64,000 bases of DNA from Nocardia jiangxiensis NBRC 101359 (GTDB lineage: Bacteria; Actinomycetota; Actinomycetes; Mycobacteriales; Mycobacteriaceae): NCBI RefSeq assembly GCF_000308615.1, contig NZ_BAGB01000013.1, positions 62,001 through 126,000 of the forward strand. Reading direction: 5' to 3'. A program made the translations under genes and the position numbers. This document shows, piece after piece, positions 11,043 to 18,803 of this stretch (its first letter is position 1; each line of letters starts with the position of its first letter). The notes under the pieces are model-generated. The model had not been told where the DNA came from. It saw nothing but the letters and a program-made list of their open reading frames with translations, and did no database searches.

Positions 11043-11389
11043 CAGTGAGCAGTATGCATCCGTGCCGTGACTTGCGGAAGTGCGGCGACGGCGACCACGA
11101 CGGTCAGTACGCCGACGATCCAGGACGTCCAGGCCGCGCCGTTGAAGGAGCTGTAGTTCATGACCCATGGGGCGATGAACAGCAGGACGCCCAGCACGCC
11201 CATGGCGTAGTCCAGACCGGACATCGCCGGACGCGCCATCTGTGCAAGACCGGTCAGGGCGATGAGCACGCCGAGCACGATCAACGTCCACATGGCTCGA
11301 TCGTTGTGATCGACCCATATCGGCGACAGCGCAGTGTAGACACCGAGTACGACTGCTACGAAGTCCTGCGCACGGGATTCGGTGAACAT
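11042..11389 (-). CDS. SPW-repeat membrane protein
   Basis: A 115-residue integral membrane protein with four predicted helices. The two repeat hallmarks are visible: LSPIW near residue 22 and FIAPWV near residue 71. The repeats pair the helices as two internal halves. This is the SPW-repeat family, whose function is unknown. A strong GGAGG precedes the ATG. The gene is first in a two-gene operon with the downstream TetR gene. The promoter and a candidate operator are visible just upstream, so its expression is probably controlled by that regulator. Confidence 0.82.
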   Translation of the reverse strand: MFTESRAQDFVAVVLGVYTALSPIWVDHNDRAMWTLIVLGVLIALTGLAQMARPAMSGLDYAMGVLGVLLFIAPWVMNYSSFNGAAWTSWIVGVLTVVVAVAALPQVTARMHTAH

Positions 11390-11427
11390 GTTTTGCCTCC
11401 TCAGGGCGGTGATGTGTGTTCATTTCC

Positions 11428-11457
11428 GGTATAACTCTGATTGACCGCCCGATCAAT
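11428..11457 (-). promoter_or_regulatory. promoter and TetR-like operator of the SPW-TetR operon
   Basis: On the minus strand a -35 TTGATC (11456-11451) and a -10 TATACC (11433-11428) are separated by exactly 17 bases. The dyad ATTGACCGCCCGATCAAT (11440-11457, one arm mismatch) covers the -35 element and part of the spacer, an ideal place for repression. Confidence 0.6.
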
Positions 11458-11527
11458 ACCTGTCCTGGCACGATTCGGTGGCGATACCCGATGCGCCTGG
11501 GCGTGGCGGTCGTCACAGTGGCAAAAT

Positions 11528-11541
11528 TAGAACAGGTTCTA
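11528..11541. promoter_or_regulatory. KstR-type operator upstream of the ferredoxin reductase
   Basis: TAGAACAGGTTCTA is a perfect 6-bp inverted repeat with a 2-base spacer. It matches the KstR consensus TnnAACnnGTTnnA known from the cholesterol regulon of mycobacteria and rhodococci. It lies 72 bases before the start at 11614. Confidence 0.75.
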
Positions 11542-11613
11542 GAATAAGTTGGATAATGTGCGCCTTTCGAAACCTGAGATCTGCATAGCCCGCGCCACGT
11601 CCGGGGTGACCCG

Positions 11614-12798
11614 ATGACCGGCCGCCCGATCGTGATCATCGGCGCCGGGCTGTCCGGCCTGCGCGCCGCGGAGGAGCTTCGACGCGCCGGATACGAAGGC
11701 GGGCTGGTACTGGTCGGCGACGAGGGCCGACTGCCGTACGACCGACCGCCGCTGTCCAAGCAGTTCGTGCGCGGGGAAACCGACGACACCACCCTGCGCC
11801 CGGCCGAGTTCTTCGCCGAGAACGACATCGAGCTGCGTCTGGACGTCGCGGCCACCGGCGTGGACATCGTCGCGCGGCGGCTGCTGCTGGCCGACGGAAA
11901 CGCGCTGGACTACGAACATCTGATCATCGCGACGGGCTTGCGTCCCAAGCGGATTCCCGGGCTGCCCGATGCGGCCGGGGTGCACGTGCTGCGCAGTCAC
12001 GCCGACGCCGCCGGTCTGCGCGACGGGCTGAGCAGCGCGTCCCGTGCGCTGGTCGTCGGCGCGGGTTTCATCGGCTGTGAGCTGACGGCCAGTTTCCGCT
12101 CTCGCGGCGTCGAGGTGGTGCTCGTGGAACCGCAGCCGACGCCGCTGGCCGCCTCGCTGGGCGAGCAGGTCGGTGCGCTGGTCGGGCGGCTGCATCGGGC
12201 CGAGGGCGTCGATGTGCGCTGCGGCGTGGGTCTGGAATCGCTCGTCGTCTCCGACGACGCGGTGCGCGGTGCGCGGCTGTCGGACGGGTCGACCGTCGAG
12301 GCGGATCTGGTGGTGATCGGCGTCGGCTCGGCGCCGGCGACCGACTGGCTCACCGAATCCGGAATCCCGCTGGCCGATCGGTCCTCGGGCGGCGGTGTCC
12401 TGGCCGACGAGACGGGTCGCACCTCGGTCGAGAACGTCTGGGCGCTCGGCGATGTCGCGGCCTGGCGTCAGGGCGGTGTGCATCGTCGCGTGGAGCACTG
12501 GACCAATGCTGGTGAGCAGGCTCAATTGCTGGCCGCCGCGCTGCTGGGGGCCGAGGGCCCCGCGGCCGGGGTGCCGTACGTGTGGAGCGATCAGTACGAG
12601 GTGAAGATCCAGGTCCTGGGTTCGACTCGCGGGGCCGACGAGATCCGGATCGTCGAGGACGACGGGCGCAAGTTCCTCGCCCACTACCTCACTGACGGCG
12701 TGCTCACGGCCGTGGTCGGCGCGGGCAAGGCGGGCAAGGTGATGAAGATGCGCGCCGAACTCGCCGCCAACACCCGTCCCGGGGAACGGGTCGGCTGA
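11614..12798 (+). CDS. FAD-dependent ferredoxin reductase, probable member of the KstR regulon
   Basis: A 394-residue flavoprotein of the pyridine nucleotide-disulfide oxidoreductase type. The FAD dinucleotide fold is GAGLSG at 10-15, the ATG motif is ATGLRP near 106, the NAD(P)H fold is GAGFIG at 149-154 and the second FAD contact is ALGDVAAW near 285. There is no redox CxxxxC pair, which fits the ferredoxin/rubredoxin reductase subgroup (BphA4, rhodocoxin reductase) that feeds electrons to P450s or ring hydroxylases. The KstR-type box just upstream suggests it serves a steroid-degrading oxygenase, for example a cholesterol-oxidising P450. No ferredoxin gene is next to it, so the partner must be encoded elsewhere. 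Confidence 0.85.
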   Translation: MTGRPIVIIGAGLSGLRAAEELRRAGYEGGLVLVGDEGRLPYDRPPLSKQFVRGETDDTTLRPAEFFAENDIELRLDVAATGVDIVARRLLLADGNALDYEHLIIATGLRPKRIPGLPDAAGVHVLRSHADAAGLRDGLSSASRALVVGAGFIGCELTASFRSRGVEVVLVEPQPTPLAASLGEQVGALVGRLHRAEGVDVRCGVGLESLVVSDDAVRGARLSDGSTVEADLVVIGVGSAPATDWLTESGIPLADRSSGGGVLADETGRTSVENVWALGDVAAWRQGGVHRRVEHWTNAGEQAQLLAAALLGAEGPAAGVPYVWSDQYEVKIQVLGSTRGADEIRIVEDDGRKFLAHYLTDGVLTAVVGAGKAGKVMKMRAELAANTRPGERVG

Positions 12799-12864
12799 AA
12801 TACGCGGCTCATCCGGCCGGACGAGCCGGGTGCGGCGCACGGTAGCGCGCCGGTCACCAATACA

Positions 12865-13650
12865 GTGGCGGGTGTGATTGTCGCGCTGATCGATTCGGGC
12901 CTCGGACTGCTGACCACCGGGGCGTGGTTGCGCAGGCTGCGGCCCGATCTCGACCTGTTGCTGCAACTGGATCCCGACGGTGCGCCGTGGGGCCCGAAAC
13001 CCGAGTCCTGGCTCGTGGATCGGGTGCTGAACGCGACTCGGCGATCGATCGAGCTGGGCGCGGAGGTCATCGTGCTGCCCTGCAACACCGCCAGCGTGTC
13101 GGCCCTGGAGCAGGTGCGCGCCGAGGTCGGGCCGGGCGTTCCGGTGATCGGTACCGTTCCTGCGATCAAACCCGCGGCGGCCGCCTGCGCGGCGGTGGCG
13201 GTGTGGGCGACCGCCGCGACGACCGCGAGCCGCTATCAGGCCGATCTGATCGCGCGCTTCGGCGGCGACGCCGAGGTGACCGGCGTGGCCTGTCACGGCC
13301 TGGCCGACTCCATCGATCGCGGCGATCCGGCCGGTATCGAGGAGGCTATCGCGAAGGCCGCCGCACTGACCCCGCCCGACACCGAGGGCGTCGTCCTGGG
13401 CTGCACCCACTACCCGCTGGTCCTGGATGCCATCCTGGCCGCGCTGCCGCCCGGTGTGCGGCTGTTCGACAGCGCCGAGGCCGTCGCGGTGCAGACCCTC
13501 CGCCGCATGGACGCGCTCGGCCGCCCCACCGCCGGGTCGGGCGCGGTCACCGTCGTCAACAGCGGCCGCCCCGGCGAACTACCCACCAGCGCATCGGCTT
13601 TCGAAGCCGGGCGAGTCCTGGGCGCCCCCGTCGAGGTCATTACCGCTTGA
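12865..13650 (+). CDS. glutamate racemase-like protein
   Basis: A 261-residue member of the aspartate/glutamate racemase superfamily. The three family signatures are present in order: ALIDSGLGLLTTG (Asp10-Ser11), LPCNTAS with Cys73 and LGCTHYP with Cys180. These two cysteines are the acid/base pair that inverts glutamate. Classical MurI starts IGVFDSGVGGLT; here the glycine loop is altered (SGLGLL), so the activity could be glutamate racemisation for peptidoglycan or a related substrate. The start is GTG at 12865; GTG at 12874, after GGCGG, is an alternative. It converges on kshB across a large stem-loop. The usual murI neighbours (RNase PH, rdgB) are absent. Confidence 0.75.
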   Translation: MAGVIVALIDSGLGLLTTGAWLRRLRPDLDLLLQLDPDGAPWGPKPESWLVDRVLNATRRSIELGAEVIVLPCNTASVSALEQVRAEVGPGVPVIGTVPAIKPAAAACAAVAVWATAATTASRYQADLIARFGGDAEVTGVACHGLADSIDRGDPAGIEEAIAKAAALTPPDTEGVVLGCTHYPLVLDAILAALPPGVRLFDSAEAVAVQTLRRMDALGRPTAGSGAVTVVNSGRPGELPTSASAFEAGRVLGAPVEVITA

Positions 13651-13710
13651 CCGCAATTCTCGTGATGTGCGCTCTTTCTGACCCGCACGGAGCGAGCCTT
13701 CGAGCGACCG

Positions 13711-13798
13711 TTCGCGGCCGGCTCGCCGTTCAGCACTCGAAGCGCATGGGCGAAGCCCGAGTCTCGAGTGCTGAACGGCGAGCCTCAGGGGCCGCGAA
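13711..13798. repeat. large imperfect inverted repeat between convergent genes
   Basis: The left arm (13711-13740) and right arm (13764-13798) pair over 30 bases, interrupted only by a 5-base bulge in the right arm. A perfect 21-bp core runs 13720-13740 against 13764-13784, flanked by a 9-bp outer stem (TTCGCGGCC / GGCCGCGAA). The loop contains a small GGGC-GAA-GCCC hairpin. It lies between the 3' ends of the racemase-like gene and kshB, so it may act as a bidirectional terminator or be a mobile palindromic repeat. No T tract follows it. Confidence 0.7.
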
Positions 13799-13827
13799 CA
13801 CGCCGGAGCGGAGCGGAGGTCGAAAAT

Positions 13828-14901
13828 TCAGAACTGGATTTTGAGGTGGTCGGTGACGGGGTGTGCCTGGCAGCCGAGGATGTATCCGGCCTCGATGTCC
13901 TCCGGGTCGAGGATCTCGGAGTTGTCCATCTCCACCTTGCCTTCGAGCACGGTGCAGGCGCAGGAGCCGCATTCGCCCTCCTGGCAGGAGTAGGGCACGT
14001 CCAGGCCCTTGCTCAGCATGATGTCGACCAGGGTCTTGCTGCGCGGCCACTGCAGGTTGTGCACCTCGCCGTCGAGCTCCACGTCGACCGTGGCGGCGTC
14101 GGCGGCCTCCTGTTCGCTGACCGCTTCGGGTTCGACGTCCGCGAACGGGTCTCCGGCAAGGGAATTGAAGACCTCGGCATGGGTGCGGTTGCGCGGTACG
14201 CCGAGTTGGGCGAGGGCATCGTGCACACCGTCCATGAACGGTTTGGGCCCGCACATGAACGCCCGGTGCTCGGCGAAGGGCCGGGCGAGCGCCGCCAGCT
14301 TCTCCACGCTCGGCAGGCCCTGCAGGTTCTCGAGCCAGTGCACGATCACCAGGCGCTGTGGATGTTTGTCGGCGAGTTCGCGCAGTTCATCGGCGAAGAT
14401 GACCGATTCCGCGTCGCGGTTCGCGTAGAGCAGGGTGATCCGGCCGCTGCCGCCGGCCAGCGCCGATTTGAGGATCGACATGATCGGCGTGATTCCGCTG
14501 CCCGCACCGAACAGCAGCAGATCCTCGTCCAGATCCTTGGGCGTGAACACGCCCGAGGGCGGCAGTACTTCGAGGGTGTCCCCGGCGCGGACGTTGTCGC
14601 ACACCCAGTTCGAGGCGTATCCGTCGGGCGTGCGCTTGACGGTGACCTTGGGGGCGTCGTCGGTGTGCGGTGAGCTGGCCAGGGAGTAGCAGCGCGCCAC
14701 CGAGCCGGTCAGCTCGCTGGGGATGCGCAGGGTGAGGAACTGACCGGGCTGGTACTCGAACCGCTCACGCAGCTCCGCGGGCACCTCGAAAACCAGCGAA
14801 CAGGCGTCGGCCGTCTCGTTGACGACCTCGGATACCCGCAGCAGCACCGAGCGGGAGCTGTGCGGTGCAGCGGGGTCGGGTCGAGGGTCGGCGGTGGTCA
14901 T
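13828..14901 (-). CDS. kshB: 3-ketosteroid 9alpha-monooxygenase, ferredoxin reductase component
   Basis: A 357-residue three-domain electron-transfer protein. The FAD domain has RCYSLASSP at 70-78, the NAD domain has FGAGSGITPIMSIL at about 131-144 and MCGPKPFMDGV near 216, and the C-terminal plant-type [2Fe-2S] domain has Cys306, Cys311, Cys314 and Cys344. Domain order and length match KshB, which passes electrons from NADH to the Rieske oxygenase KshA for 9alpha-hydroxylation and opening of the steroid B ring. The start at 14901 follows GAGGAC. A KstR-type box lies 42 bases upstream, consistent with cholesterol-inducible expression. Related phenylacetate or alkane hydroxylase reductases share the architecture, but the operator favours kshB. 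kshA is not in the window. Confidence 0.88.
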   Translation of the reverse strand: MTTADPRPDPAAPHSSRSVLLRVSEVVNETADACSLVFEVPAELRERFEYQPGQFLTLRIPSELTGSVARCYSLASSPHTDDAPKVTVKRTPDGYASNWVCDNVRAGDTLEVLPPSGVFTPKDLDEDLLLFGAGSGITPIMSILKSALAGGSGRITLLYANRDAESVIFADELRELADKHPQRLVIVHWLENLQGLPSVEKLAALARPFAEHRAFMCGPKPFMDGVHDALAQLGVPRNRTHAEVFNSLAGDPFADVEPEAVSEQEAADAATVDVELDGEVHNLQWPRSKTLVDIMLSKGLDVPYSCQEGECGSCACTVLEGKVEMDNSEILDPEDIEAGYILGCQAHPVTDHLKIQF

Positions 14902-14942
14902 AACGTCCTCTCGGGCCGGGCGTTCACGCGAAAACATCAAAC

Positions 14943-14956
14943 TAGAACGTGTTCTA
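14943..14956. promoter_or_regulatory. KstR-type operator upstream of kshB
   Basis: TAGAACGTGTTCTA, a perfect inverted repeat matching TnnAACnnGTTnnA, lies between the upstream TetR stop (14960) and the kshB start (14901). It is almost identical to the box at 11528. Confidence 0.8.
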
Positions 14957-14959
14957 ATT

Positions 14960-15619
14960 TCATGATACGCAGCCCTCCTGCCGCCGGACAAGCTGGGCTT
15001 CCAGACCGGAGATCAGTACGTCCATGCCGAAGTCGTAGGAGTATCGGCCGCGAAGGTCGCCCATATGCTTGACCGCACGGGCCATCGCATCGGGCAATGT
15101 CGCATCGGCCAGGGCAGCGCGGTCGCGCGGATTGACCCGGCTGCGCCCGAACAGATACGTATGGATCGTCGCATAAGCCGACAGCACCGCGCGATCGTCG
15201 AACCCGGCATCGGACAGGATTTCCATCACAGCGCCGATCAGATCCAACTGTTTGCCGAGCATCTGTTCGATGAGCACATCGCCCAGTCCCGGATGTTTAC
15301 GCAATTTCTCATCGATCTGATCGACCAGTTCGCGCAGGCGCTGCTGCCACGGACCCGATTCCCGGGTCGGTTTACGCACACCGGTCAACGCGGCGGTGGC
15401 CACCAGATCGAGTAGTTCGCGTTTGTCGGCGACGTAGTAGTAGGGGGCCATCGGAGAGACGCCGAGTTCGCGGGACAACCGCCGCATCGACAACTTCTCC
15501 ACGCCGTCCTGCCGCACGACACGCAGCGCGGCCTCCACGATCTCCGATTCCGACAGTGTCTGATTGGCGGCGCCCCCGGCATTACGGCCCCCACTGGTCT
15601 GCATCCGTCCGACTCCCAT
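14960..15619 (-). CDS. TetR-family transcriptional regulator
   Basis: A 219-residue repressor-type protein. The helix-turn-helix is at about residues 20-65: SEIVEAALRVVRQDGVEKLSMRRLSRELGVSPMAPYYYVADK. The rest is the helical sensing domain. The start at 15619 is chosen because GAGG lies five bases upstream; an in-frame start at 15658 lacks such a site. It is upstream of and co-directional with kshB, but the KstR box in the gap suggests kshB has its own promoter. It is divergent from the mftF-like gene, and a 22-bp dyad in the shared region is a likely operator. The sequence does not look like KstR or KstR2 themselves. Confidence 0.85.
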   Translation of the reverse strand: MGVGRMQTSGGRNAGGAANQTLSESEIVEAALRVVRQDGVEKLSMRRLSRELGVSPMAPYYYVADKRELLDLVATAALTGVRKPTRESGPWQQRLRELVDQIDEKLRKHPGLGDVLIEQMLGKQLDLIGAVMEILSDAGFDDRAVLSAYATIHTYLFGRSRVNPRDRAALADATLPDAMARAVKHMGDLRGRYSYDFGMDVLISGLEAQLVRRQEGCVS

Positions 15620-16000
15620 AACACCTCGAGACTGTGCCGGTGGTCCGCTCATGCGCACTGGCCCTGACCGCTCATTCGGCGGACCTGTAGCTGTTCACCG
15701 TGCTTTCTCTCCGAAGTCTAGAGCGCGTGACCCGGCGGAGGTTCGGTTGTGTGTCACTCATCGGCCGTGCACATTCGTGCGGGCGCACGAATGCATTAGC
15801 CAGTTGTGAACTGTTCGATGCCGCAATGCGATCCGGTTCGTCGGCGAGTTCGTTTGCGGCACGATAGCCATTGATCGCGATCCGGTGCGAGTCCGCAGGG
15901 CGGCCGGCATCGGGCCCCGCGCCCGGGTGTTCACGCCGAATACGATCCGTTTTTCCGACACCCTGCACCGGAACGGCTGACAGCGCATAACATTTCCGGA
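15620..16000. promoter_or_regulatory. divergent promoter region with a 22-bp dyad
   Basis: This 381-bp region between the TetR gene and the mftF-like gene has no supported gene. It holds a perfect dyad, CATTCGTGCG (15772-15781), GG, CGCACGAATG (15784-15793). The size and symmetry fit a TetR-family operator that could control both directions. Confidence 0.5.
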
Positions 16001-17359
16001 ATGCGCCATCAGCGACTGCCCGACGGGTTCGGGGTGCGGATCGATCCCAGGGTGCGCGCGTATTCCGGTGGGCGGTTCCTCGTCGGCGATTCACCGACGA
16101 GGTTGCTGCGACTCGCGCCGGATGCCGCCGCCCTGATCGGCGACGGGTACCTCGAGGTGACCGATCCCAAGTCCGCCGTAGTTGCCAGACGACTGCTCGA
16201 TGCCGGGATAGGTAATCCGCGCCCGCGTCTGCTGCCGCGTCCGGAGGAGGTGACCGTGGTGGTGCCGCTGCACAACGACACCGACGGTCTCGGACGTCTG
16301 CTGCGCACCCTGCGCGGGCACAGCGTGGTGATCGTGGACGACGGTTCGGACAAGCCCGTGGCCATTCCGCGCACCGGCGGCCGATGCCGGGTGACCGTGC
16401 TGCGGCACGATCGCCGACAAGGGCCCGCGGCCGCACGCAATTCCGGATTGCGCGCGGCCACCACCGAATTCGTCGCATTCCTGGATTCGAACGTGGTGCC
16501 CCGGGCCGGATGGCTCGAGGTGATGCTCGGACATTTCAGCGATCCCGAAGTGGCATTGGTCGCACCGCGCATCGTCGCGCGGGAACCGGCCGCCACCGTG
16601 CTGGGCCGATACGAGCAGACCCGTTCATCGCTGGATCGGGGTCGGCGCGAGGCCGAAGTGAGTTCGCGCGGTGCGGTGTCCTATGTGCCGGGGGCGGCCT
16701 TGCTGGTGCGGCGTCGCGCCGTGCTGACCGAGGGAGGATTCGACGAGGAGATGTTCTCCGCGGTCGAGATCGATCTGTGCCGCCGGTTGGAGCAGGCCGG
16801 GTGGCGGTTGCGCTACGAACCGGCCGCACACGTCGCCTGTGATCATCCGGTGTCGTTCGGACAGTGGTTCCGCCGCAAGGTATCCCACGGCGCCGGAGTT
16901 GCTCCGCTGGCACGCCGGCATCCCGGGACCGCTGCCCCGCAATCGGTTCCGCTGTGGGCGGTCGTGGCGACGGTTCTGCTGGGTATCGCCTCCCGAATCA
17001 GTGTGCTGGGCGCGGTGGTGACCCTCGCCGCCGCACTGGTGCGGCTACGCCGGGTCTTCGCCGAACTCGATCATCCGACCAGGGTGGCCGCGCTGGCCCT
17101 GGCACGCGGCTACTCCGGGGGTGTGTGGCGCATCGTCTCGGCGATGTGCCGGGACTACTGGCCGGTCACCTTGGTGGCCATGGTGTTCAGCGCCCGGCTG
17201 CGCCGATTCGCCCTCACCATGGCCGCCGCCGACGGCCTCGCCGACTGGTTCACCCACCGCGACCCCGGCGGCCTGGACCCGTTGCGCTACCTGGTCTGCA
17301 AACGCCTCGACGACCTCGCCTACGGCACCGGCCTGTGGATGGGCTGGTGCCGGGTCTGA
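16001..17359 (+). CDS. mftF: MftF-type glycosyltransferase (mycofactocin system), outside an mft cluster
   Basis: A 452-residue family-2 glycosyltransferase. The N-terminus (LPDGFGVRIDPRVRAYSGGRFLVGDSPTRLLRL) is the hallmark of MftF, which in mycobacteria decorates premycofactocin with oligoglucose. The GT-A domain follows at about residues 84-300, with VTVVVPLHND and IVDDGSDKP, then a C-terminal part with two hydrophobic segments near 315-360 and the conserved end KRLDDLAYGTGLWMGW. The metal-binding motif region reads DSN (Asp162-Ser163-Asn164) where GT-A enzymes usually show DSD. None of mftA-E lies nearby. It could be a displaced mftF or a paralogue with another acceptor. Confidence 0.8.
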   Translation: MRHQRLPDGFGVRIDPRVRAYSGGRFLVGDSPTRLLRLAPDAAALIGDGYLEVTDPKSAVVARRLLDAGIGNPRPRLLPRPEEVTVVVPLHNDTDGLGRLLRTLRGHSVVIVDDGSDKPVAIPRTGGRCRVTVLRHDRRQGPAAARNSGLRAATTEFVAFLDSNVVPRAGWLEVMLGHFSDPEVALVAPRIVAREPAATVLGRYEQTRSSLDRGRREAEVSSRGAVSYVPGAALLVRRRAVLTEGGFDEEMFSAVEIDLCRRLEQAGWRLRYEPAAHVACDHPVSFGQWFRRKVSHGAGVAPLARRHPGTAAPQSVPLWAVVATVLLGIASRISVLGAVVTLAAALVRLRRVFAELDHPTRVAALALARGYSGGVWRIVSAMCRDYWPVTLVAMVFSARLRRFALTMAAADGLADWFTHRDPGGLDPLRYLVCKRLDDLAYGTGLWMGWCRV

Positions 17360-17362
17360 TTG

Positions 17363-18331
17363 CTATTGGTGGTCGAGTAGGCCGAGGTCGCGGAGGCTTT
17401 CGGCGGTCTGCACGATCGTGGTTTCGGCCGGGCGGGGGGACCAGTGGAGTTCGGATTTCGCGCGGCCGTTGTGGATGATCAGGTGCGGTGGTTCGGTGCC
17501 AGGAGCCTCCTCGGTCGGGACCCGGGCGGCCAGGGGGCCGAGGTGATCGCGCAGGATTCGGGCCATGCCCAGGAAACTGATCGTCGGGCCGTCGGCCAGC
17601 GCCAGATAGCGTTTGCCCGCGGCCTCGGGGGCGGCCATCGCGCGGATGTGCAGATCGGCGACATCGCGGACGTCGGCGACGCCGAAACGCTGACGCGGCG
17701 CGGCGGACATCGTCCCGTCGAGCATCGCCTTGGTCAGACCCAGTGACGAACGCACCTGCGCGATCAGGGCGGGACCGAGGATGAACGTCGGGTTGACCGT
17801 GACCAGTTCGGTGTCGCCGCCCTCGCGTTCGTGGAAATCCCACGCGGCGCGCTCGGCGATCGCCTTCGACCGCGGGTAGGGGGCCAGACCTGGGGTATCG
17901 GGATCGGTCCAATCCTGCTCGGTGTACTCCGCGCCTGGTTTGGGCGAATAGCCGATCGCCGCGAACGACGAGGTCAGCACGACCCGTCGCGCGCCGGAAT
18001 CCCGTGCGGCCCGCAGTACGCGCAGAGCGCCGTCGCGCGCGGGGACGATCACCTCGTCCGGATCCTGCGACAGGATCATCGGTGAGGCGGTGTGATGAAC
18101 CTCCTCGCAGCCCTTTGTCGCCTCGGCCCAGCCGTCGTCCGCGGTCAGCCCGGCGGTGACGATCTCGAGGTCGCCGTCGTCCGCGCCGCCGCGCCGCACC
18201 GCCTCGCGCACCTGGGCCTCGCTCTCGAGTGAGCGCACCGTCGTGCGGACCGGCCGACCCTCGCGCAGCAGTGCGGCGATCAACTGCGTGCCGAGATAAC
18301 CGGTCCCGCCGGTCACCAGAACTCGGTTCAT
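17363..18331 (-). CDS. NAD-dependent epimerase/dehydratase (extended SDR)
   Basis: A 322-residue extended short-chain dehydrogenase of the dihydroflavonol-reductase/3beta-HSD-like group. The nucleotide motif is TGGTGYLG at residues 7-14, the catalytic motif YPRSK is the YxxxK pair, and the preceding SSF at the expected distance supplies the catalytic Ser. VTVNPTFILGP is the usual SDR post-motif. The arginine-rich TTVRSLES after beta2 suggests NADP(H). Its start overlaps the stop of the MerR gene by four bases (ATGA), so the regulator and enzyme are co-translated. The substrate cannot be read; related enzymes reduce small aldehydes or ketones. Confidence 0.85.
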   Translation of the reverse strand: MNRVLVTGGTGYLGTQLIAALLREGRPVRTTVRSLESEAQVREAVRRGGADDGDLEIVTAGLTADDGWAEATKGCEEVHHTASPMILSQDPDEVIVPARDGALRVLRAARDSGARRVVLTSSFAAIGYSPKPGAEYTEQDWTDPDTPGLAPYPRSKAIAERAAWDFHEREGGDTELVTVNPTFILGPALIAQVRSSLGLTKAMLDGTMSAAPRQRFGVADVRDVADLHIRAMAAPEAAGKRYLALADGPTISFLGMARILRDHLGPLAARVPTEEAPGTEPPHLIIHNGRAKSELHWSPRPAETTIVQTAESLRDLGLLDHQ

Positions 18332-18768
18332 TGCAGCACCATCGCTTCCAGTCGGGGGTACATGCCCTGCACCCGTTCGTTCGCCGCGGCTTCCGCGGCG
18401 GCGTCGCCGTGATCGCGGGCATCCCACAGCGCGGCCTTGGCCTGCAGATATTCGAGGTGGACGTGCAGCGTCGCGATTTCGGCCTCGATCCGCTCGGCAT
18501 GGCGGAGCAGCAGATCGCGCTGTTCACCGGCTGCGGCGTGGCCCCGGGTGCGGTTCGCCTGATAGGTGCGCATCTCCGCGATGCCCAGGCCGACGGCCCG
18601 CAGACAGGCCAGGATCTGCAGATCGTCGAGGTCCTCCTCGCGATACCGGCGATGCCCGCTGCTGGGATCGCGGTCGACCGGGCCGATCAGCCCGACCTGT
18701 TCGTAGTAGCGCAGTGTCGGTTCGCTCAGCCCGCTACGCCGGGCGGCGTCCTGGATGGTCAATGACAT
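18328..18768 (-). CDS. MerR-family transcriptional regulator
   Basis: A 146-residue MerR protein. The winged helix is at residues 1-70 (TIQDAARRSGLSEPTLRYYEQVGLIGP, then HRRYREEDLDDLQIL). A long coiled-coil dimerisation helix follows (AERIEAEIATLHVHLEYLQAKAALW). There are no cysteines arranged for metal or iron-sulfur binding, so it is closer to the aldehyde/organic-stress AdhR/NmlR-like members than to CueR or SoxR. It is first in an operon with the downstream SDR gene, with a palindrome just upstream in its promoter. It probably activates both genes. Confidence 0.9.
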   Translation of the reverse strand: MSLTIQDAARRSGLSEPTLRYYEQVGLIGPVDRDPSSGHRRYREEDLDDLQILACLRAVGLGIAEMRTYQANRTRGHAAAGEQRDLLLRHAERIEAEIATLHVHLEYLQAKAALWDARDHGDAAAEAAANERVQGMYPRLEAMVLQ

Positions 18769-18783
18769 ATATGCAGGAAAGCA

Positions 18784-18803
18784 GACTTCAAGCGCTTGAA
18801 GTC
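18784..18803. promoter_or_regulatory. MerR-type operator/promoter palindrome
   Basis: GACTTCAAGCGCTTGAAGTC is a perfect 20-bp palindrome, 16 bases upstream of the merR start. On the minus strand it is preceded by TT, giving a TTGACT -35-like element at its edge, so the dyad would lie in the promoter spacer as is usual for MerR activators. Confidence 0.65.

Noticed and set aside
14960..15619. The TetR gene next to kshB as KstR itself
   Set aside because: The helix-turn-helix and C-terminal sequence do not resemble KstR or KstR2 as I know them. The KstR box reflects a regulator encoded elsewhere.
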